Of a DNA stretch of 64,000 nt, positions 35,949 through 45,064 are shown one piece after another (within the stretch, counting starts at the first letter, position 1; each line of letters begins with the position of its first letter). The DNA comes from Phaeovulum molybdatiresistens (GTDB taxonomy: Bacteria > Pseudomonadota > Alphaproteobacteria > Rhodobacterales > Rhodobacteraceae). The notes under the pieces were generated by a model. That model was not told where the DNA came from. It made no database searches and saw only the letters and a list, made by a program, of their open reading frames with translations. A program made the position numbers and the translations under genes. The stretch is from positions 95,258-159,257 of the forward strand of contig NZ_JAMJFX010000005.1 in NCBI RefSeq assembly GCF_023544865.1, given 5' to 3'.

Positions 35949-35973
35949 AAAACCGGGGCCCCGCCCCGGTTTT
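35949..35973 (+). terminator. Terminator of the small secreted protein gene
   Basis: AAAACCGGGG (35949-35958) and CCCCGGTTTT (35964-35973) pair perfectly around CCCCG, with T-runs on both strands, so it could act in both directions. Confidence 0.85.
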
Positions 35974-36018
35974 CTGCGGTCGCGAAGTCATAAAATTACA
36001 AAAACAACACCTCCTCCA

Positions 36019-36047
36019 TTGCATTATTGCGCGACCGTTAGTATCTC
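36019..36047 (+). promoter_or_regulatory. Probable ccr promoter with TTGC-rich box
   Basis: TTGCAT (36019-36024), 17 bases, TATCTC (36042-36047). The -35 region lies in ATTGCATTATTGCGC, whose reverse complement contains CGCAATAAT, close to CGCAACAAT of the ecm leader. The deviation from TTGACA suggests an activator. Confidence 0.4.
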
Positions 36048-36101
36048 GGTCTCAGGCCGGCGCCGATTCTGCGCTGCGGCGACTGCAAAGGAGACTGGAC
36101 C

Positions 36102-37394
36102 ATGGCACTGGACCAAAACACCGGTATCGCGCCCTACGATGCGCCGGAAAAAGACCTTTACGAAATCGGCGAGATGCCGCCCCTGGGTCATGTGCCCAAG
36201 AAGATGTACGCTTGGGCCATCCGCCGCGAGCGCCACGGCGAGCCGGACACGTCCTTTCAGGTCGAAGTCGTCGACACCTGGGAAATCGACAGCCATGAGG
36301 TGCTGGTTCTGGTGATGGCCGCGGGCGTCAACTACAATGGCGTCTGGGCGGGTCTTGGCGTGCCGATCAGCCCGTTCGACGGGCACAAGCAGCCCTATCA
36401 CATCGCAGGGTCGGATGCCGCGGGCATCGTGTGGAAGGTGGGCGACAAGGTCAAGCGCTGGAAGGTCGGCGATGAGGTCGTGATCCACTGCAACCAGGAC
36501 GATGGCGACGACGAGGAATGCAACGGCGGCGATCCCATGTTCTCGCCCAGCCAGCGGATCTGGGGCTATGAAACCCCTGACGGGTCATTCGCGCAATTCA
36601 CCCGCGTGCAGGCCCAGCAGCTGATGCCGCGGCCCAAGCATCTGACCTGGGAGGAAAGCGCCTGCTATACGCTGACGCTGGCCACCGCCTACCGGATGCT
36701 GTTCGGCCATGAACCCCACGACCTCAAGCCCGGCCAGAACGTGCTGGTCTGGGGGGCCTCGGGCGGCCTTGGCTCGTTCGCGATTCAGCTGATCAATGCG
36801 GCGGGCGCAAATGCGATCGGCGTGATTTCCGATGAAACCAAGCGCGACTTTGTCATGAGCCTGGGCGCCAAGGGCGTCATCAACCGCAACGAATTCAAAT
36901 GCTGGGGCCAGCTGCCCAAGGTCAACAGCCCCGAATACAACGAATGGCTGAAAGAGGCCCGCAAGTTCGGCAAGGCGATCTGGGACATCACCGGCAAGGG
37001 CGTGTCGGTCGACATGGTCTTTGAACACCCGGGCGAGGCGACCTTCCCGGTGTCGGCGCTGGTGTGCAAGAAGGGCGGCATGGTCGTGATCTGCGCCGGG
37101 ACCAGCGGGTTCAACTGCACCTTTGACGTGCGCTACATGTGGATGCACCAAAAGCGCCTGCAGGGCTCGCATTTCGCGCATCTGAAACAGGCCGCGTCCG
37201 CCAACCGCATGATGATCGAGCGCCGCATCGACCCCTGCATGTCCGAGGTCTTCCCCTGGGCGGAAATTCCCCAGGCGCATATGCTGATGCTGCGCAACCA
37301 GCACAAGCCGGGCAACATGGCGGTTCTGGTTCAGGCCCCGCGCACCGGCCTGCGGACCTTTGAGGATGCGCTGGAGGCTGGCCCCAAGGCGTAA
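36102..37394 (+). CDS. ccr: Crotonyl-CoA carboxylase/reductase
   Basis: A 430-residue MDR-superfamily enzyme that reduces and carboxylates crotonyl-CoA to ethylmalonyl-CoA with NADPH and CO2, the key step of the ethylmalonyl-CoA pathway. Seen are GVNYNGVWAGLGVPISPF, IAGSDAAGIVWKVGDKV, the nucleotide-binding VLVWGASGGLGSFAIQL (residues 213-230) and VDMVFEHPGEATFPVS. The length is that of CcrA. The start follows AAGGAGACTGGACC. With ecm on the other strand it allows growth on acetate or other C2 precursors without isocitrate lyase. Confidence 0.95.
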   Translation: MALDQNTGIAPYDAPEKDLYEIGEMPPLGHVPKKMYAWAIRRERHGEPDTSFQVEVVDTWEIDSHEVLVLVMAAGVNYNGVWAGLGVPISPFDGHKQPYHIAGSDAAGIVWKVGDKVKRWKVGDEVVIHCNQDDGDDEECNGGDPMFSPSQRIWGYETPDGSFAQFTRVQAQQLMPRPKHLTWEESACYTLTLATAYRMLFGHEPHDLKPGQNVLVWGASGGLGSFAIQLINAAGANAIGVISDETKRDFVMSLGAKGVINRNEFKCWGQLPKVNSPEYNEWLKEARKFGKAIWDITGKGVSVDMVFEHPGEATFPVSALVCKKGGMVVICAGTSGFNCTFDVRYMWMHQKRLQGSHFAHLKQAASANRMMIERRIDPCMSEVFPWAEIPQAHMLMLRNQHKPGNMAVLVQAPRTGLRTFEDALEAGPKA

Positions 37395-37416
37395 CCCGCC
37401 TGGCCTTCAGCGACGG

Positions 37417-37443
37417 AACCCGCGCCGGAAGGCGCGGGTTTTT
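37417..37443 (+). terminator. Terminator of ccr
   Basis: AACCCGCGCC and GGCGCGGGTT pair around GGAA and are followed by TTTC. 22 bases behind the stop. Confidence 0.85.
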
Positions 37444-37471
37444 CGTTGCCGGGGTTCTTCGTTGCCGGGGA

Positions 37472-38263
37472 TCAGTGCCCCAGGATCTGGCTCAGGAACA
37501 GTTTGGTGCGTTCGGATTTCGGGTTGTTGAAGAATTCCCGCGGCTCATTCTGTTCGACGATCTGGCCCTGATCCATGAATATCACCCGGTTCGCCACCGC
37601 CTGGGCAAAGCCCATTTCATGGGTGACGCACAGCATGGTCATGCCCTCCTCGGCCAGCTCGATCATGGTGTCGAGCACTTCTTTGATCATTTCCGGGTCA
37701 AGCGCGCTGGTCGGTTCGTCAAACAGCATGATCCGCGGCTTCATGCACAGGGATCGCGCAATTGCCACGCGCTGCTGCTGGCCGCCCGACAGCTGGCCGG
37801 GGTATTTATGCGCCTGTTCGGGGATCTTCACCTTTTCCAGGAAATGCATCGCCGTTTCCTCGGCCTCGCGCTTGGGCACCTTGCGCACCCAGATCGGCGC
37901 CAGCGTGCAGTTTTCCAGGATCGTCAGATGCGGGAACAGGTTGAAGTGCTGGAACACCATCCCCACCTCGGACCGGACCTTGTCGATGTTCTTCAGATCC
38001 GAGGTCAGTTCGGTGCCATCCACGATGATCTGACCGGCCTGATGTTCCTCAAGGCGGTTGATGCAACGGATCAGCGTCGATTTGCCCGACCCCGACGGCC
38101 CGGCGATGACGATCCGTTCGCCGCGGTTCACCGTCAGGTTGATGTCGCGCAGCACATGGAAGGTGCCATACCATTTGTTCATGTTGGTGATCTGGATCGC
38201 CACCTCATCGCTGACCGTCATGTGGCTGCGGTCGATGGCGCGGGCGAATTGCGGTTCCGTCAT
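37472..38263 (-). CDS. bztD: Amino-acid ABC transporter ATPase (BztD-like)
   Basis: A 263-residue ATPase of the polar amino-acid uptake family. Walker [10 protein letters not shown] is at residues 55-63, the signature [13 protein letters not shown] and Walker [15 protein letters not shown] follow, and [13 protein letters not shown] is the switch. It is the last gene of the bztABCD order (binding protein, two permeases, ATPase) described in Rhodobacter for glutamate, glutamine, aspartate and asparagine. It lies 10 bases after bztC. Confidence 0.9.
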   Translation of the reverse strand: MTEPQFARAIDRSHMTVSDEVAIQITNMNKWYGTFHVLRDINLTVNRGERIVIAGPSGSGKSTLIRCINRLEEHQAGQIIVDGTELTSDLKNIDKVRSEVGMVFQHFNLFPHLTILENCTLAPIWVRKVPKREAEETAMHFLEKVKIPEQAHKYPGQLSGGQQQRVAIARSLCMKPRIMLFDEPTSALDPEMIKEVLDTMIELAEEGMTMLCVTHEMGFAQAVANRVIFMDQGQIVEQNEPREFFNNPKSERTKLFLSQILGH

Positions 38264-38273
38264 GGCGGACTCC

Positions 38274-39590
38274 TTATCGATGATCGCGCTTCAGCCTGTT
38301 TTCCAGATACATCGAGTATCGGGACATGCCGAAGTTCAAGAGGAAGAAGATGACGCCGACAAAGATGTAGGGTTCCCAGTAGATCCCCTTCCAGGCGAAA
38401 TCGGCGCGGACGAAATCGGAAATGCCCTTCAGCGGGTCGAACAGGCCGACGAACACCACCAGTGTCGTATCCTTGAACATACCGATGAAGGTGGACACGA
38501 TGCCGGGGATCGAGATCTTGAGCGCCTGCGGCAGGATGATCAGCCGCTGCGCCTTCCAGTAATCCAGGCCCAGGCTGTCGGCGGCCTCATACTGGCCGCG
38601 GGGCAAGGCGGCCAGACCGCCGCGCACCACCTCGGCGATATAGGCGGCGGCGAACAGCGTCACCAGGATCATCACCCGCAGGATGATGTCGAACTGCGTG
38701 CCCGGCGGCAGGAAGTAGTTCAGCAACAAGGAGGCCACGAACAGCAGCGTGATCAGCGGCACACCCCGGATGAACTCGATGAAGCAAACCGAAAGCGCCT
38801 TGACCAGGAACATGTCCGATTGCCGGCCCAGCGCCAGCATGATCCCCAGCGGCAGCGACATCACGATGCCCCCCACCCCCAGCGTGATCGCCAGAAGAAA
38901 CCCGCCAAAGCGGTCCGAGGCCGCCGGCGTCAGCGACACAGGCACCAGCGCGCGCAGCGCATCGGCCAGCGGCCCCGCCCCCCAGGCCCAGAAGGCCAGC
39001 GCCACGCCAATGGCACCAAAGATGGCGAAACCCGGCAAGCGCGGTTCCAGCAGGCGCAGGGCCAGATAGCCCAGCACGACCCCCAGCACGATCATCACCT
39101 CGGGCCAGAGCGAGCCACCCCACAAAAGCCAGATCGCCAGCACCGGGTAGATTGCGGAAAACAGCAGCATCCTGCGCGGAAAGGCGGAAAACAGGACCGG
39201 CGCCAACGCCACGAACAGCAGCACGAAGACCAGCACCGGGCGCCAGTACAGCGCGGGCGGGTAAAAGCCGAACAGATACTGATGCCAGCGGTCACGGATC
39301 ACCGCCCAGCAGGCGCCCGAAAGCCCCTCGCCCCAAGTGGCGGCGATGATCTGGCGGCATTCGGCCAGCGACCCGGCATTCCAGACGGATCGGGCGAACC
39401 AGCCGTAATAATGGCCGACCAGCCAGTAGATGGTCGCGACGCCCGCCAGCGTCAGAACCGTATTCAGCGGGCCTGAAAACAGGTTTTCCCGCAGCCACCG
39501 CACCACCCCGGCCTGGGATGCGGGCGGGGGCTGTTCGGGCAGCATCGTGTCGCGGACATAGGCGACGGTCTGGGCGTGGGTCTCGCTCAT
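38274..39590 (-). CDS. bztC: Amino-acid ABC transporter permease (BztC-like)
   Basis: A 438-residue membrane protein. The N-terminal half has extra helices and a periplasmic-looking loop, a feature of BztB/BztC. The C-terminal half is the HisM-type permease with the conserved [13 protein letters not shown] and [29 protein letters not shown]-loop region. It pairs with BztB. Intergenic distance is 1 base to bztB. Confidence 0.9.
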   Translation of the reverse strand: MSETHAQTVAYVRDTMLPEQPPPASQAGVVRWLRENLFSGPLNTVLTLAGVATIYWLVGHYYGWFARSVWNAGSLAECRQIIAATWGEGLSGACWAVIRDRWHQYLFGFYPPALYWRPVLVFVLLFVALAPVLFSAFPRRMLLFSAIYPVLAIWLLWGGSLWPEVMIVLGVVLGYLALRLLEPRLPGFAIFGAIGVALAFWAWGAGPLADALRALVPVSLTPAASDRFGGFLLAITLGVGGIVMSLPLGIMLALGRQSDMFLVKALSVCFIEFIRGVPLITLLFVASLLLNYFLPPGTQFDIILRVMILVTLFAAAYIAEVVRGGLAALPRGQYEAADSLGLDYWKAQRLIILPQALKISIPGIVSTFIGMFKDTTLVVFVGLFDPLKGISDFVRADFAWKGIYWEPYIFVGVIFFLLNFGMSRYSMYLENRLKRDHR

Positions 39591-39591
39591 C

Positions 39592-40854
39592 TCACCGCTC
39601 CTTCAGCTTCACACGGGCGTTGTAGACGTTCATCACCCCCGAAATCGTCAGCGAAATCGCCAGATAGATCAGCATCATCAGCAAGATCGCCTCCAGCTCG
39701 CGCCCCGTCTGGTTCAGCGTGATGCCCCCCAGCGTGCCGCGCAGGTCCATGTAGCCCACCGCGATCGCCAGCGAGGAATTCTTGGTCAGGTTCAGGAATT
39801 GCGAAATCAGCGGCGGCACGATCACCCGCAGCGCCTGCGGCAGGATTACCAGGCTCATGGTGCGGCGCGGGCGCAGGCCCAGGGCAAAGGCCGCCTCGGT
39901 CTGGCCGCGCGAAATTGCCATGATGCCCGCGCGGACGATTTCCGCAATGAAGGCGCCGGTATAAAGCGACAGCGCCAGCCAAAGCACCACGAAAGAATTG
40001 GACACATTGGTGCCGCCGGCAAAGTTGAACCCGCGCAGTTCCGGCACGCTGAGATGGAAACCCAGCGCGACCAGCACCGCCGCGGTTGGCACCACCAGCA
40101 CCAGCAGCGATTGCCACCATGTCACGGGCCGCACGCCGGTGGCTTCCTGAATGCGGCGGGCACGGGCCAGAAGCCTGCGGTTGACCAGCACCGATCCGAT
40201 CAGAACCGCGACGATCAGCAGGAAGTTCAGTGACAGTGGCGCCAGCGGTGTGGCGATCGCGCCCAGCGAATTGGCAAACTCCACCGCCGGGATCGCGGTG
40301 TAGCGATTGGTCGGCGCGATCATGCCAAACAGCATCTCTTGCCCGGCCACGCCGGTATCGGGGGCGACCTTGTAGGCATTGGGTGCCGGCATGGTTTCGG
40401 TAAAGATCGCCAGGATCACCAGAATCCACAAAAGCAGCGGCACATTGCGGAAGATTTCCACATAGACCGTCATCAGCCGCGCGATCAGCCAGTTGCGCGA
40501 CAGCCGCAGCACACCCACGAAAACCCCGATGACCGTGGCCGCCACGCAGCCCAGAAACGAAATCCACAGCGTGTTGGTCAGCCCCACCAACAGCGCGCGC
40601 CCGTGCGTGCTGTCATTGGTATACGGGATCAGCATCTGCCCGATGTCATAGCCGGCGCGGTTCGACAGGAAACCGAAGTTGAAATCCTTGCCCAGCACCT
40701 GAAGATTGCGCACCGTATTGTCCACCAGCCAGGCCGCGCCTGCCATGAACAACATGAAGACGATGACCTGAATGGTCAGTGATCGGTAGCGTGTGTCATA
40801 GATAAGCTGGCTGAGCCGAAAGCCTGCTTTCGGCGGCTCGGAAGCGATGGTCAT
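39592..40854 (-). CDS. bztB: Amino-acid ABC transporter permease (BztB-like)
   Basis: A 420-residue membrane protein with a long N-terminal extension and a C-terminal HisQ/M-type core (VEIFRNVPLLLWILV; LPQALRVIVPPLISQFLNLTKNSSLA). The start at 40854 (MTIASEPPKAG) follows a usable GGATG-type site; the frame upstream runs into the stem-loop behind bztA. It forms the membrane part with BztC. Confidence 0.9.
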   Translation of the reverse strand: MTIASEPPKAGFRLSQLIYDTRYRSLTIQVIVFMLFMAGAAWLVDNTVRNLQVLGKDFNFGFLSNRAGYDIGQMLIPYTNDSTHGRALLVGLTNTLWISFLGCVAATVIGVFVGVLRLSRNWLIARLMTVYVEIFRNVPLLLWILVILAIFTETMPAPNAYKVAPDTGVAGQEMLFGMIAPTNRYTAIPAVEFANSLGAIATPLAPLSLNFLLIVAVLIGSVLVNRRLLARARRIQEATGVRPVTWWQSLLVLVVPTAAVLVALGFHLSVPELRGFNFAGGTNVSNSFVVLWLALSLYTGAFIAEIVRAGIMAISRGQTEAAFALGLRPRRTMSLVILPQALRVIVPPLISQFLNLTKNSSLAIAVGYMDLRGTLGGITLNQTGRELEAILLMMLIYLAISLTISGVMNVYNARVKLKER

Positions 40855-40953
40855 TCTACATCCCCTGATCCCGGGCGCTTTCGGCTTAGGCCGTATCGTT
40901 CGGGCGCTTGCGCCCTGCGCTTGCGGGGGTGCCCCTTCGGAGCTTGGTGGTTT

Positions 40954-40981
40954 CGGGCGCGCAGGCAATGCCGCGCGCCCG
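40954..40981 (-). other. Stem-loop between bztA and bztB
   Basis: CGGGCGCGC (40954-40962) pairs with GCGCGCCCG (40973-40981) around 10 bases, directly behind the bztA stop, with no T-run. Such structures after binding-protein genes often stabilise the upstream mRNA or partially stop transcription. Confidence 0.6.
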
Positions 40982-40991
40982 GTTCATGCGC

Positions 40992-42008
40992 TTAGCGGAA
41001 CGGCGGCGCGTAAAGCAGCCCGCCCTGGGTCCATTGCGCGTTCAGGCCGCGGGCCAGACCGATCGGGGTGGATTCGCCGATGGTCGCGGCGAAGATCTCG
41101 CCATAGTTGCCGCCGGCCAGGATCGCGCGCTTGCCCCAGTCGTTGTCCAGCCCGATCATCTTGCCCAGATCACCTTCCACGCCCAGAAGGCGGTTGATTT
41201 CGGGGTTCTGGGTGCCCTTGGACAGTTCCTCGATGTTGGCCGAGGTCACGCCGTATTCTTCCGCCGCGATCAGCGCGTTCAGCGTCCAGCGCACGATGTC
41301 GCCCCATTCGCTGTCGCCATGGCGCACCGCCGGCCCCAGCGGCTCTTTTGAGATGATCTCGGGCAGGATGATGTGGTTGTCCGGATCGGCAAAGGCGGCC
41401 CGTGTCGCAGCCAGCCCCGAGGCATCGGTGGTGTAGGCGTCACAGGCGCCCGCGATATACTGCTGTTCACCCTCGGCGTTGGAATCGATCGCGATGGGCT
41501 GATAGCTCATGTTATTGGCCTTGAAATAGTCGGCCAGGTTCAATTCCGTAGTGGTGCCGGTCTGGATGCAGATCGAGGCGCCGTCCAGTTCCTTGGCCGA
41601 GGACACGCCCAGATCCTTGCGGACCATGAAGCCCTGGCCGTCGTAATAATTGACCCCGATGAAATCGAGCTTCAGGTCGGTGTCGCGCGAGAAGGTCCAG
41701 GTGGAATTGCGCGCCAGCATGTCAACCTCGCCCGAGGCCAGCGCGGTAAAGCGCGTCTGCCCGGTGGTCGGCACATATTTCACCTTGGACCCATCGCCCA
41801 GAACGGCGGCGGCAACCGCCTTGCAGACGGCCACGTCAAAGCCCGACCAGTTGCCGTTCGCATCCGGCGCGGCAAAGCCGACAAGCCCGGTGTTCACGCC
41901 ACAGTTCAGCTCGCCCCGCGCCTTCACGTCATCAAGCGTGGCCGCGGATGCGATGCCGGCCGCCAGACCGGCTGCGGTCAGCGTGCCGAGGAATACCGAT
42001 GTTTTCAT
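40992..42008 (-). CDS. bztA: Periplasmic glutamate/glutamine/aspartate/asparagine-binding protein (BztA-like)
   Basis: A 338-residue protein with signal peptide MKTSVFLGTLTAAGLAAGIASA. The mature part begins ATLDDVKARGELNCGVNTGLVGFAAPDANGNWSGFDV, as in AapJ/BztA. A soluble protein: no lipobox Cys. Later GTTTELNLADYF and ARNSTWTFSRD are the ligand-binding blocks. The start at 42008 follows GGAAGAGGTAAAC. First gene of the bztABCD operon. Confidence 0.92.
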   Translation of the reverse strand: MKTSVFLGTLTAAGLAAGIASAATLDDVKARGELNCGVNTGLVGFAAPDANGNWSGFDVAVCKAVAAAVLGDGSKVKYVPTTGQTRFTALASGEVDMLARNSTWTFSRDTDLKLDFIGVNYYDGQGFMVRKDLGVSSAKELDGASICIQTGTTTELNLADYFKANNMSYQPIAIDSNAEGEQQYIAGACDAYTTDASGLAATRAAFADPDNHIILPEIISKEPLGPAVRHGDSEWGDIVRWTLNALIAAEEYGVTSANIEELSKGTQNPEINRLLGVEGDLGKMIGLDNDWGKRAILAGGNYGEIFAATIGESTPIGLARGLNAQWTQGGLLYAPPFR

Positions 42009-42222
42009 GTTTACCTCTTCCTGAGTTGCCACCCCTGGCGGGTGGTTCTGTCGGCCGATCCGGCCGACGGTGTTGTGAGGTTGACCCCCAATGGTGAAAC
42101 TTTGAGGCATTTGGAAAGTCCACGTCAAGTGAACTTTCAGGCGCTAACAGTTTGCGCAACGTCAAGCCCGGGCCGGCGCCCGGGTTTTACGCAAAAGGCA
42201 AGTCATGCGAAATTTTATTGCG

Positions 42223-42933
42223 TCAGGTACGGGCCAGATGCCAGAACCGTTCCGCATCCAGCAGCGCCGCGCGCTTCAACGCGGCTTCTTCGGCGGCTTC
42301 CTCATCGGCGCCCCATTGTTCGATCTGCCAGGCTTCGTCGATTCGGGCGATATCCCAGGCCTCTGCCGCCGACATCCGGCCATGCGTCACCGCAAGCCCC
42401 AGCACCAGCGAGCCGGTGATCGACACCAGATCATGCAGCGCCGCCAGTTCGAATTCGCTTAGCGCCGTGACATGATCCGTCAACACGCCCAGCGCCGCCG
42501 CCGGTTGCGCCACCGGGATCACGCCCTGCGTCACCACCAGCCGCGCGCCCAACGCCTTTGCGGCCCAATCCAGCAGCGGATCCCAAGCCGCGGCCTGACG
42601 CGCGATCAGGGCGGGCGGCGCATCGGCGCGGTAGCACAAAAGATCGGTGCCGCCGTAATCCGCGATCAGGGCGGCAACCTCGGCATGTTGCGGTCGGACC
42701 TTGTCGATCGCGGCATTCGCGCTGCGGGTGACGGGCATGGTGCGCGGATCGACGTCATCGCCCTGCGCATCCCATTCGGCGGCAATCGCCACGGCCAGGG
42801 CGCGCGTCGGCACGACCAGCGCGGCCTTGGCCGGCGTGCGCAGCGGTCGGCCATCCAGTTGCACGGCAAAGCCGCCATCGGCGTCCTCGACCGAAGCCGC
42901 CTTCCAGAACCGCTTTGCGCGCCAGCCGCTCAT
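42223..42933 (-). CDS. ATP12-family F1-ATPase assembly chaperone
   Basis: A 236-residue protein of the ATP12 family, which in mitochondria assists assembly of F1 alpha. Characteristic are RFWKAASV, GRPLRTPAKAALVVPTRALAVAIAAEWDAQGD, MPVTRSANAAID and the C-terminal ARIDEAWQIEQWGADEEAAE segment. It overlaps the HAD phosphatase gene upstream by 4 bases and closes the run. Function in bacteria is by analogy. Confidence 0.9.
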   Translation of the reverse strand: MSGWRAKRFWKAASVEDADGGFAVQLDGRPLRTPAKAALVVPTRALAVAIAAEWDAQGDDVDPRTMPVTRSANAAIDKVRPQHAEVAALIADYGGTDLLCYRADAPPALIARQAAAWDPLLDWAAKALGARLVVTQGVIPVAQPAAALGVLTDHVTALSEFELAALHDLVSITGSLVLGLAVTHGRMSAAEAWDIARIDEAWQIEQWGADEEAAEEAALKRAALLDAERFWHLART

Positions 42934-43595
42934 GCCAACACCTCAAGCATCGCATCGAGCGCACCTTCCAGCGCCTCGAAACTGTCCACGATGCGGTCCG
43001 CGCCAGCAGCCATCAAGCGATCGACGGGGTGATAGCCCCAGCGCACGCCAATGGTGCCGGTGCCTGCGGCGCGGCCCATTTCGATGTCGAAACTGGTATC
43101 GCCGATCATCACCGCATCGCGCGCGCCCACCCCGGTTTCGGCAAGCGCCGCCATCAGCATTTCGGGATGGGGCTTTGACGGATGGTCGTCGGCCACCTGC
43201 AGCGTGTCAAAGACACCCTCCAGCGCATGGGCCTTGATCAGCGCGTTCAGCCCGCGGCGGGATTTCCCGGTCGCCACCCCCAGCACTACGCCCTCGCGCC
43301 CGGCCAGCCGCATAAGCAGGTCGCGCGCGCCGGGATACAGCGGGGCCGGCTGGGCGGCGCGGCTGGTGAAATAGCTTTGCTTGTAGCCCTCGACGATGCG
43401 GTCCTGATCCGCCACCGGCAGGCCCGGGACCAACTCGGCCACAGCCTGGGGCAGCGACAGGCCGACGATGGACAAGACCGCCTCACGGTTCGGGGCGGGC
43501 AGGCCAACGGCCTCGAACCCCAGCGTCATCGCATGCAGGATATGCGCTTGGCTGTCCGAAATGGTGCCATCAACGTCAAAAACGAACAGCTTCAT
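42930..43595 (-). CDS. HAD-superfamily hydrolase (phosphoglycolate-phosphatase-like)
   Basis: A 221-residue HAD subfamily IA protein. Motif I is FVFDVDGTISD with the nucleophile Asp at residue 7; motif II is GVATGKSRRG; motif III/IV is SKPHPEML and MIGDTSFDIEMGRAAG. Substrate unknown; phosphoglycolate phosphatases and related nucleotidases share the pattern. The ATG at 43595 overlaps the rluC-like stop by 1 base (TGATG). Confidence 0.88.
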   Translation of the reverse strand: MKLFVFDVDGTISDSQAHILHAMTLGFEAVGLPAPNREAVLSIVGLSLPQAVAELVPGLPVADQDRIVEGYKQSYFTSRAAQPAPLYPGARDLLMRLAGREGVVLGVATGKSRRGLNALIKAHALEGVFDTLQVADDHPSKPHPEMLMAALAETGVGARDAVMIGDTSFDIEMGRAAGTGTIGVRWGYHPVDRLMAAGADRIVDSFEALEGALDAMLEVLA

Positions 43596-44659
43596 CAAAG
43601 ATCCTCGAAGGGGTCGGCGGGCACGTCGGCCGCGGACCAGCCCAGCGTTTTCCAGGTGCGCGCCATGTGATCGGGCAGCGGCGCGGTCAGGGTGATGCGC
43701 TTTTTCGTGATCGGGTGGTCAAAGCTGATCGAGCGGGCGTGCAGGTGCAGCTTGCGGCTGATTTCCCCGCCCAGTTGCGCGCCCCAGCCATCGCCCAGGT
43801 TTTCCTGCCCTGATCCGCCGTATTTCCCATCGCCCACGATCGGATGGCCCAGTTCGGCCATATGCGCGCGCAGCTGATGCGTGCGCCCGGTGATCGGCAC
43901 CAGCGCAACCCAGGACGCCCGCGTGCCCAAGGCATCCAGCACGGCATAATCGGTGGTGGCGCGCTTGGCGCCCTCGGTCTGGTCGATCTTGGAGGGGTGG
44001 ATGCAGATCATCTTTTCGCCCTCGCCACCGCGTCCATGCCCCGGCGCCTTGACCAGGCCAAAGCGCACGGTGCCCATTTTCGGGTTCGGCACACCGGCCA
44101 CCGCAGCCCAATAGATCTTGCGCGTGGTTTTCAGCCGGAATGCCTCGGACAGGGCGCGCGCGACCCGGTCGGTCCGCGCCAGCAGCAGCACACCCGAGGT
44201 ATCCTTGTCCAGCCGATGCACCAGCTTGGGGCGTTCCTTGTAGCCGAACATCAGCGCGGCGGTCAGCCCGTCCACATGCCGATCCCCTTGGCCCGAACCG
44301 CCCTGCGACGGAAGGCCCGGCGGCTTGTTCAGCGCGATGATATGTTCATCCTTCCACAGCACGCAGGCCTGGATCATCTTTTCATCCGCGGCGCTGATGC
44401 CGGGCGTGCGGGGCGCGGCTAACGCGTTGCCGGCGCCCGGCGCAGGATCGGCCTTGGGCAGCGGCGGCACACGCACCTCTTGCCCCGGCGCGACACGGGT
44501 CGAGGCCTTCACCCGCCCGCCATCCACACGCAGCTGGCCGGTGCGGCACATCTTTTCGACCGCCCCTTGGGTCACCTGCGGAAAGCGCCGCTTCAACCAG
44601 CGGTCAAGGCGCTGTTCGCCCTCGGCCTCGGTCACTTTCAGGATCTGAACGCCGCTCAT
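43595..44659 (-). CDS. rluC: RluA-family rRNA pseudouridine synthase (RluC type)
   Basis: A 354-residue enzyme with an S4 domain at residues ~17-65 and the catalytic domain with HRLDKDTSGVLLLAR (Asp 151). PITGRTHQLRAHMAELGHPIVGDGKYGG is the second signature. RluC modifies 23S rRNA U955, U2504 and U2580 in E. coli; RluD is the alternative. The start at 44659 lies within the crcB end (ATGA overlap). Confidence 0.88.
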   Translation of the reverse strand: MSGVQILKVTEAEGEQRLDRWLKRRFPQVTQGAVEKMCRTGQLRVDGGRVKASTRVAPGQEVRVPPLPKADPAPGAGNALAAPRTPGISAADEKMIQACVLWKDEHIIALNKPPGLPSQGGSGQGDRHVDGLTAALMFGYKERPKLVHRLDKDTSGVLLLARTDRVARALSEAFRLKTTRKIYWAAVAGVPNPKMGTVRFGLVKAPGHGRGGEGEKMICIHPSKIDQTEGAKRATTDYAVLDALGTRASWVALVPITGRTHQLRAHMAELGHPIVGDGKYGGSGQENLGDGWGAQLGGEISRKLHLHARSISFDHPITKKRITLTAPLPDHMARTWKTLGWSAADVPADPFEDL

Positions 44660-45033
44660 GCAAACCACCCCCGCGCCAGCGTCATGCCGGCAAAAAGCGC
44701 GATCAGCGACAAGATCACCGACCCCGCGACATAGGCCGCAGCCAGACCGCCCGCGCCCCGTTCCCACAGGCTAACCGCATCCAGCGAAAAGGCCGAAAAG
44801 GTCGTAAAGCCCCCCAGAACGCCCGTCAGCAGGAAAGGCGAAAGCCGCGTGCCCGCCTTTTGCGCCAGCACCACCACCAGCACCCCCATCAGCCCCGAGC
44901 CCAGCACGTTCACAACCATCGTGGCATAGGGAAACCCCTGCCCCAGCACCCGCGGTGCGGAGATGTTTACAAGATGGCGCGCGCTGGCGCCCAAAGCGCC
45001 ACCAAGGGCAACGGACAAGAGGGTCTGGATCAT
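44656..45033 (-). CDS. crcB: Fluoride channel CrcB/Fluc
   Basis: A 125-residue membrane protein with four helices. The family core GFTTFSAFSLDAV and VNVLGSGLMG are present, and NISAPR follows helix 1. It forms a dual-topology dimer that lets fluoride leave the cell. The start MIQTLLSVALGG at 45033 places helix 1 right. No fluoride riboswitch is seen upstream; the gene lies 31 bases behind rarA and is probably co-transcribed. Confidence 0.92.
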   Translation of the reverse strand: MIQTLLSVALGGALGASARHLVNISAPRVLGQGFPYATMVVNVLGSGLMGVLVVVLAQKAGTRLSPFLLTGVLGGFTTFSAFSLDAVSLWERGAGGLAAAYVAGSVILSLIALFAGMTLARGWFA

Positions 45034-45064
45034 CGCGCCTCTCTTGCCCGCCATGCCGGCAAAG

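Noticed and set aside
37442..37472. TTCGTTGCCGGGG in two tandem copies behind ccr
   Set aside because: Two 13-base copies parted by 3 bases; too short and isolated to be given a meaning, probably a slippage product.
42166..42190. CCCGGGC...GCCCGGG with TTTT on the plus strand upstream of bztA
   Set aside because: It has terminator form only on the plus strand, where no gene ends; both flanking genes are on the minus strand.
45034..45064. Fluoride riboswitch before crcB
   Set aside because: Only 31 bases part rarA and crcB, too few for the riboswitch fold, and no typical sequence is seen.
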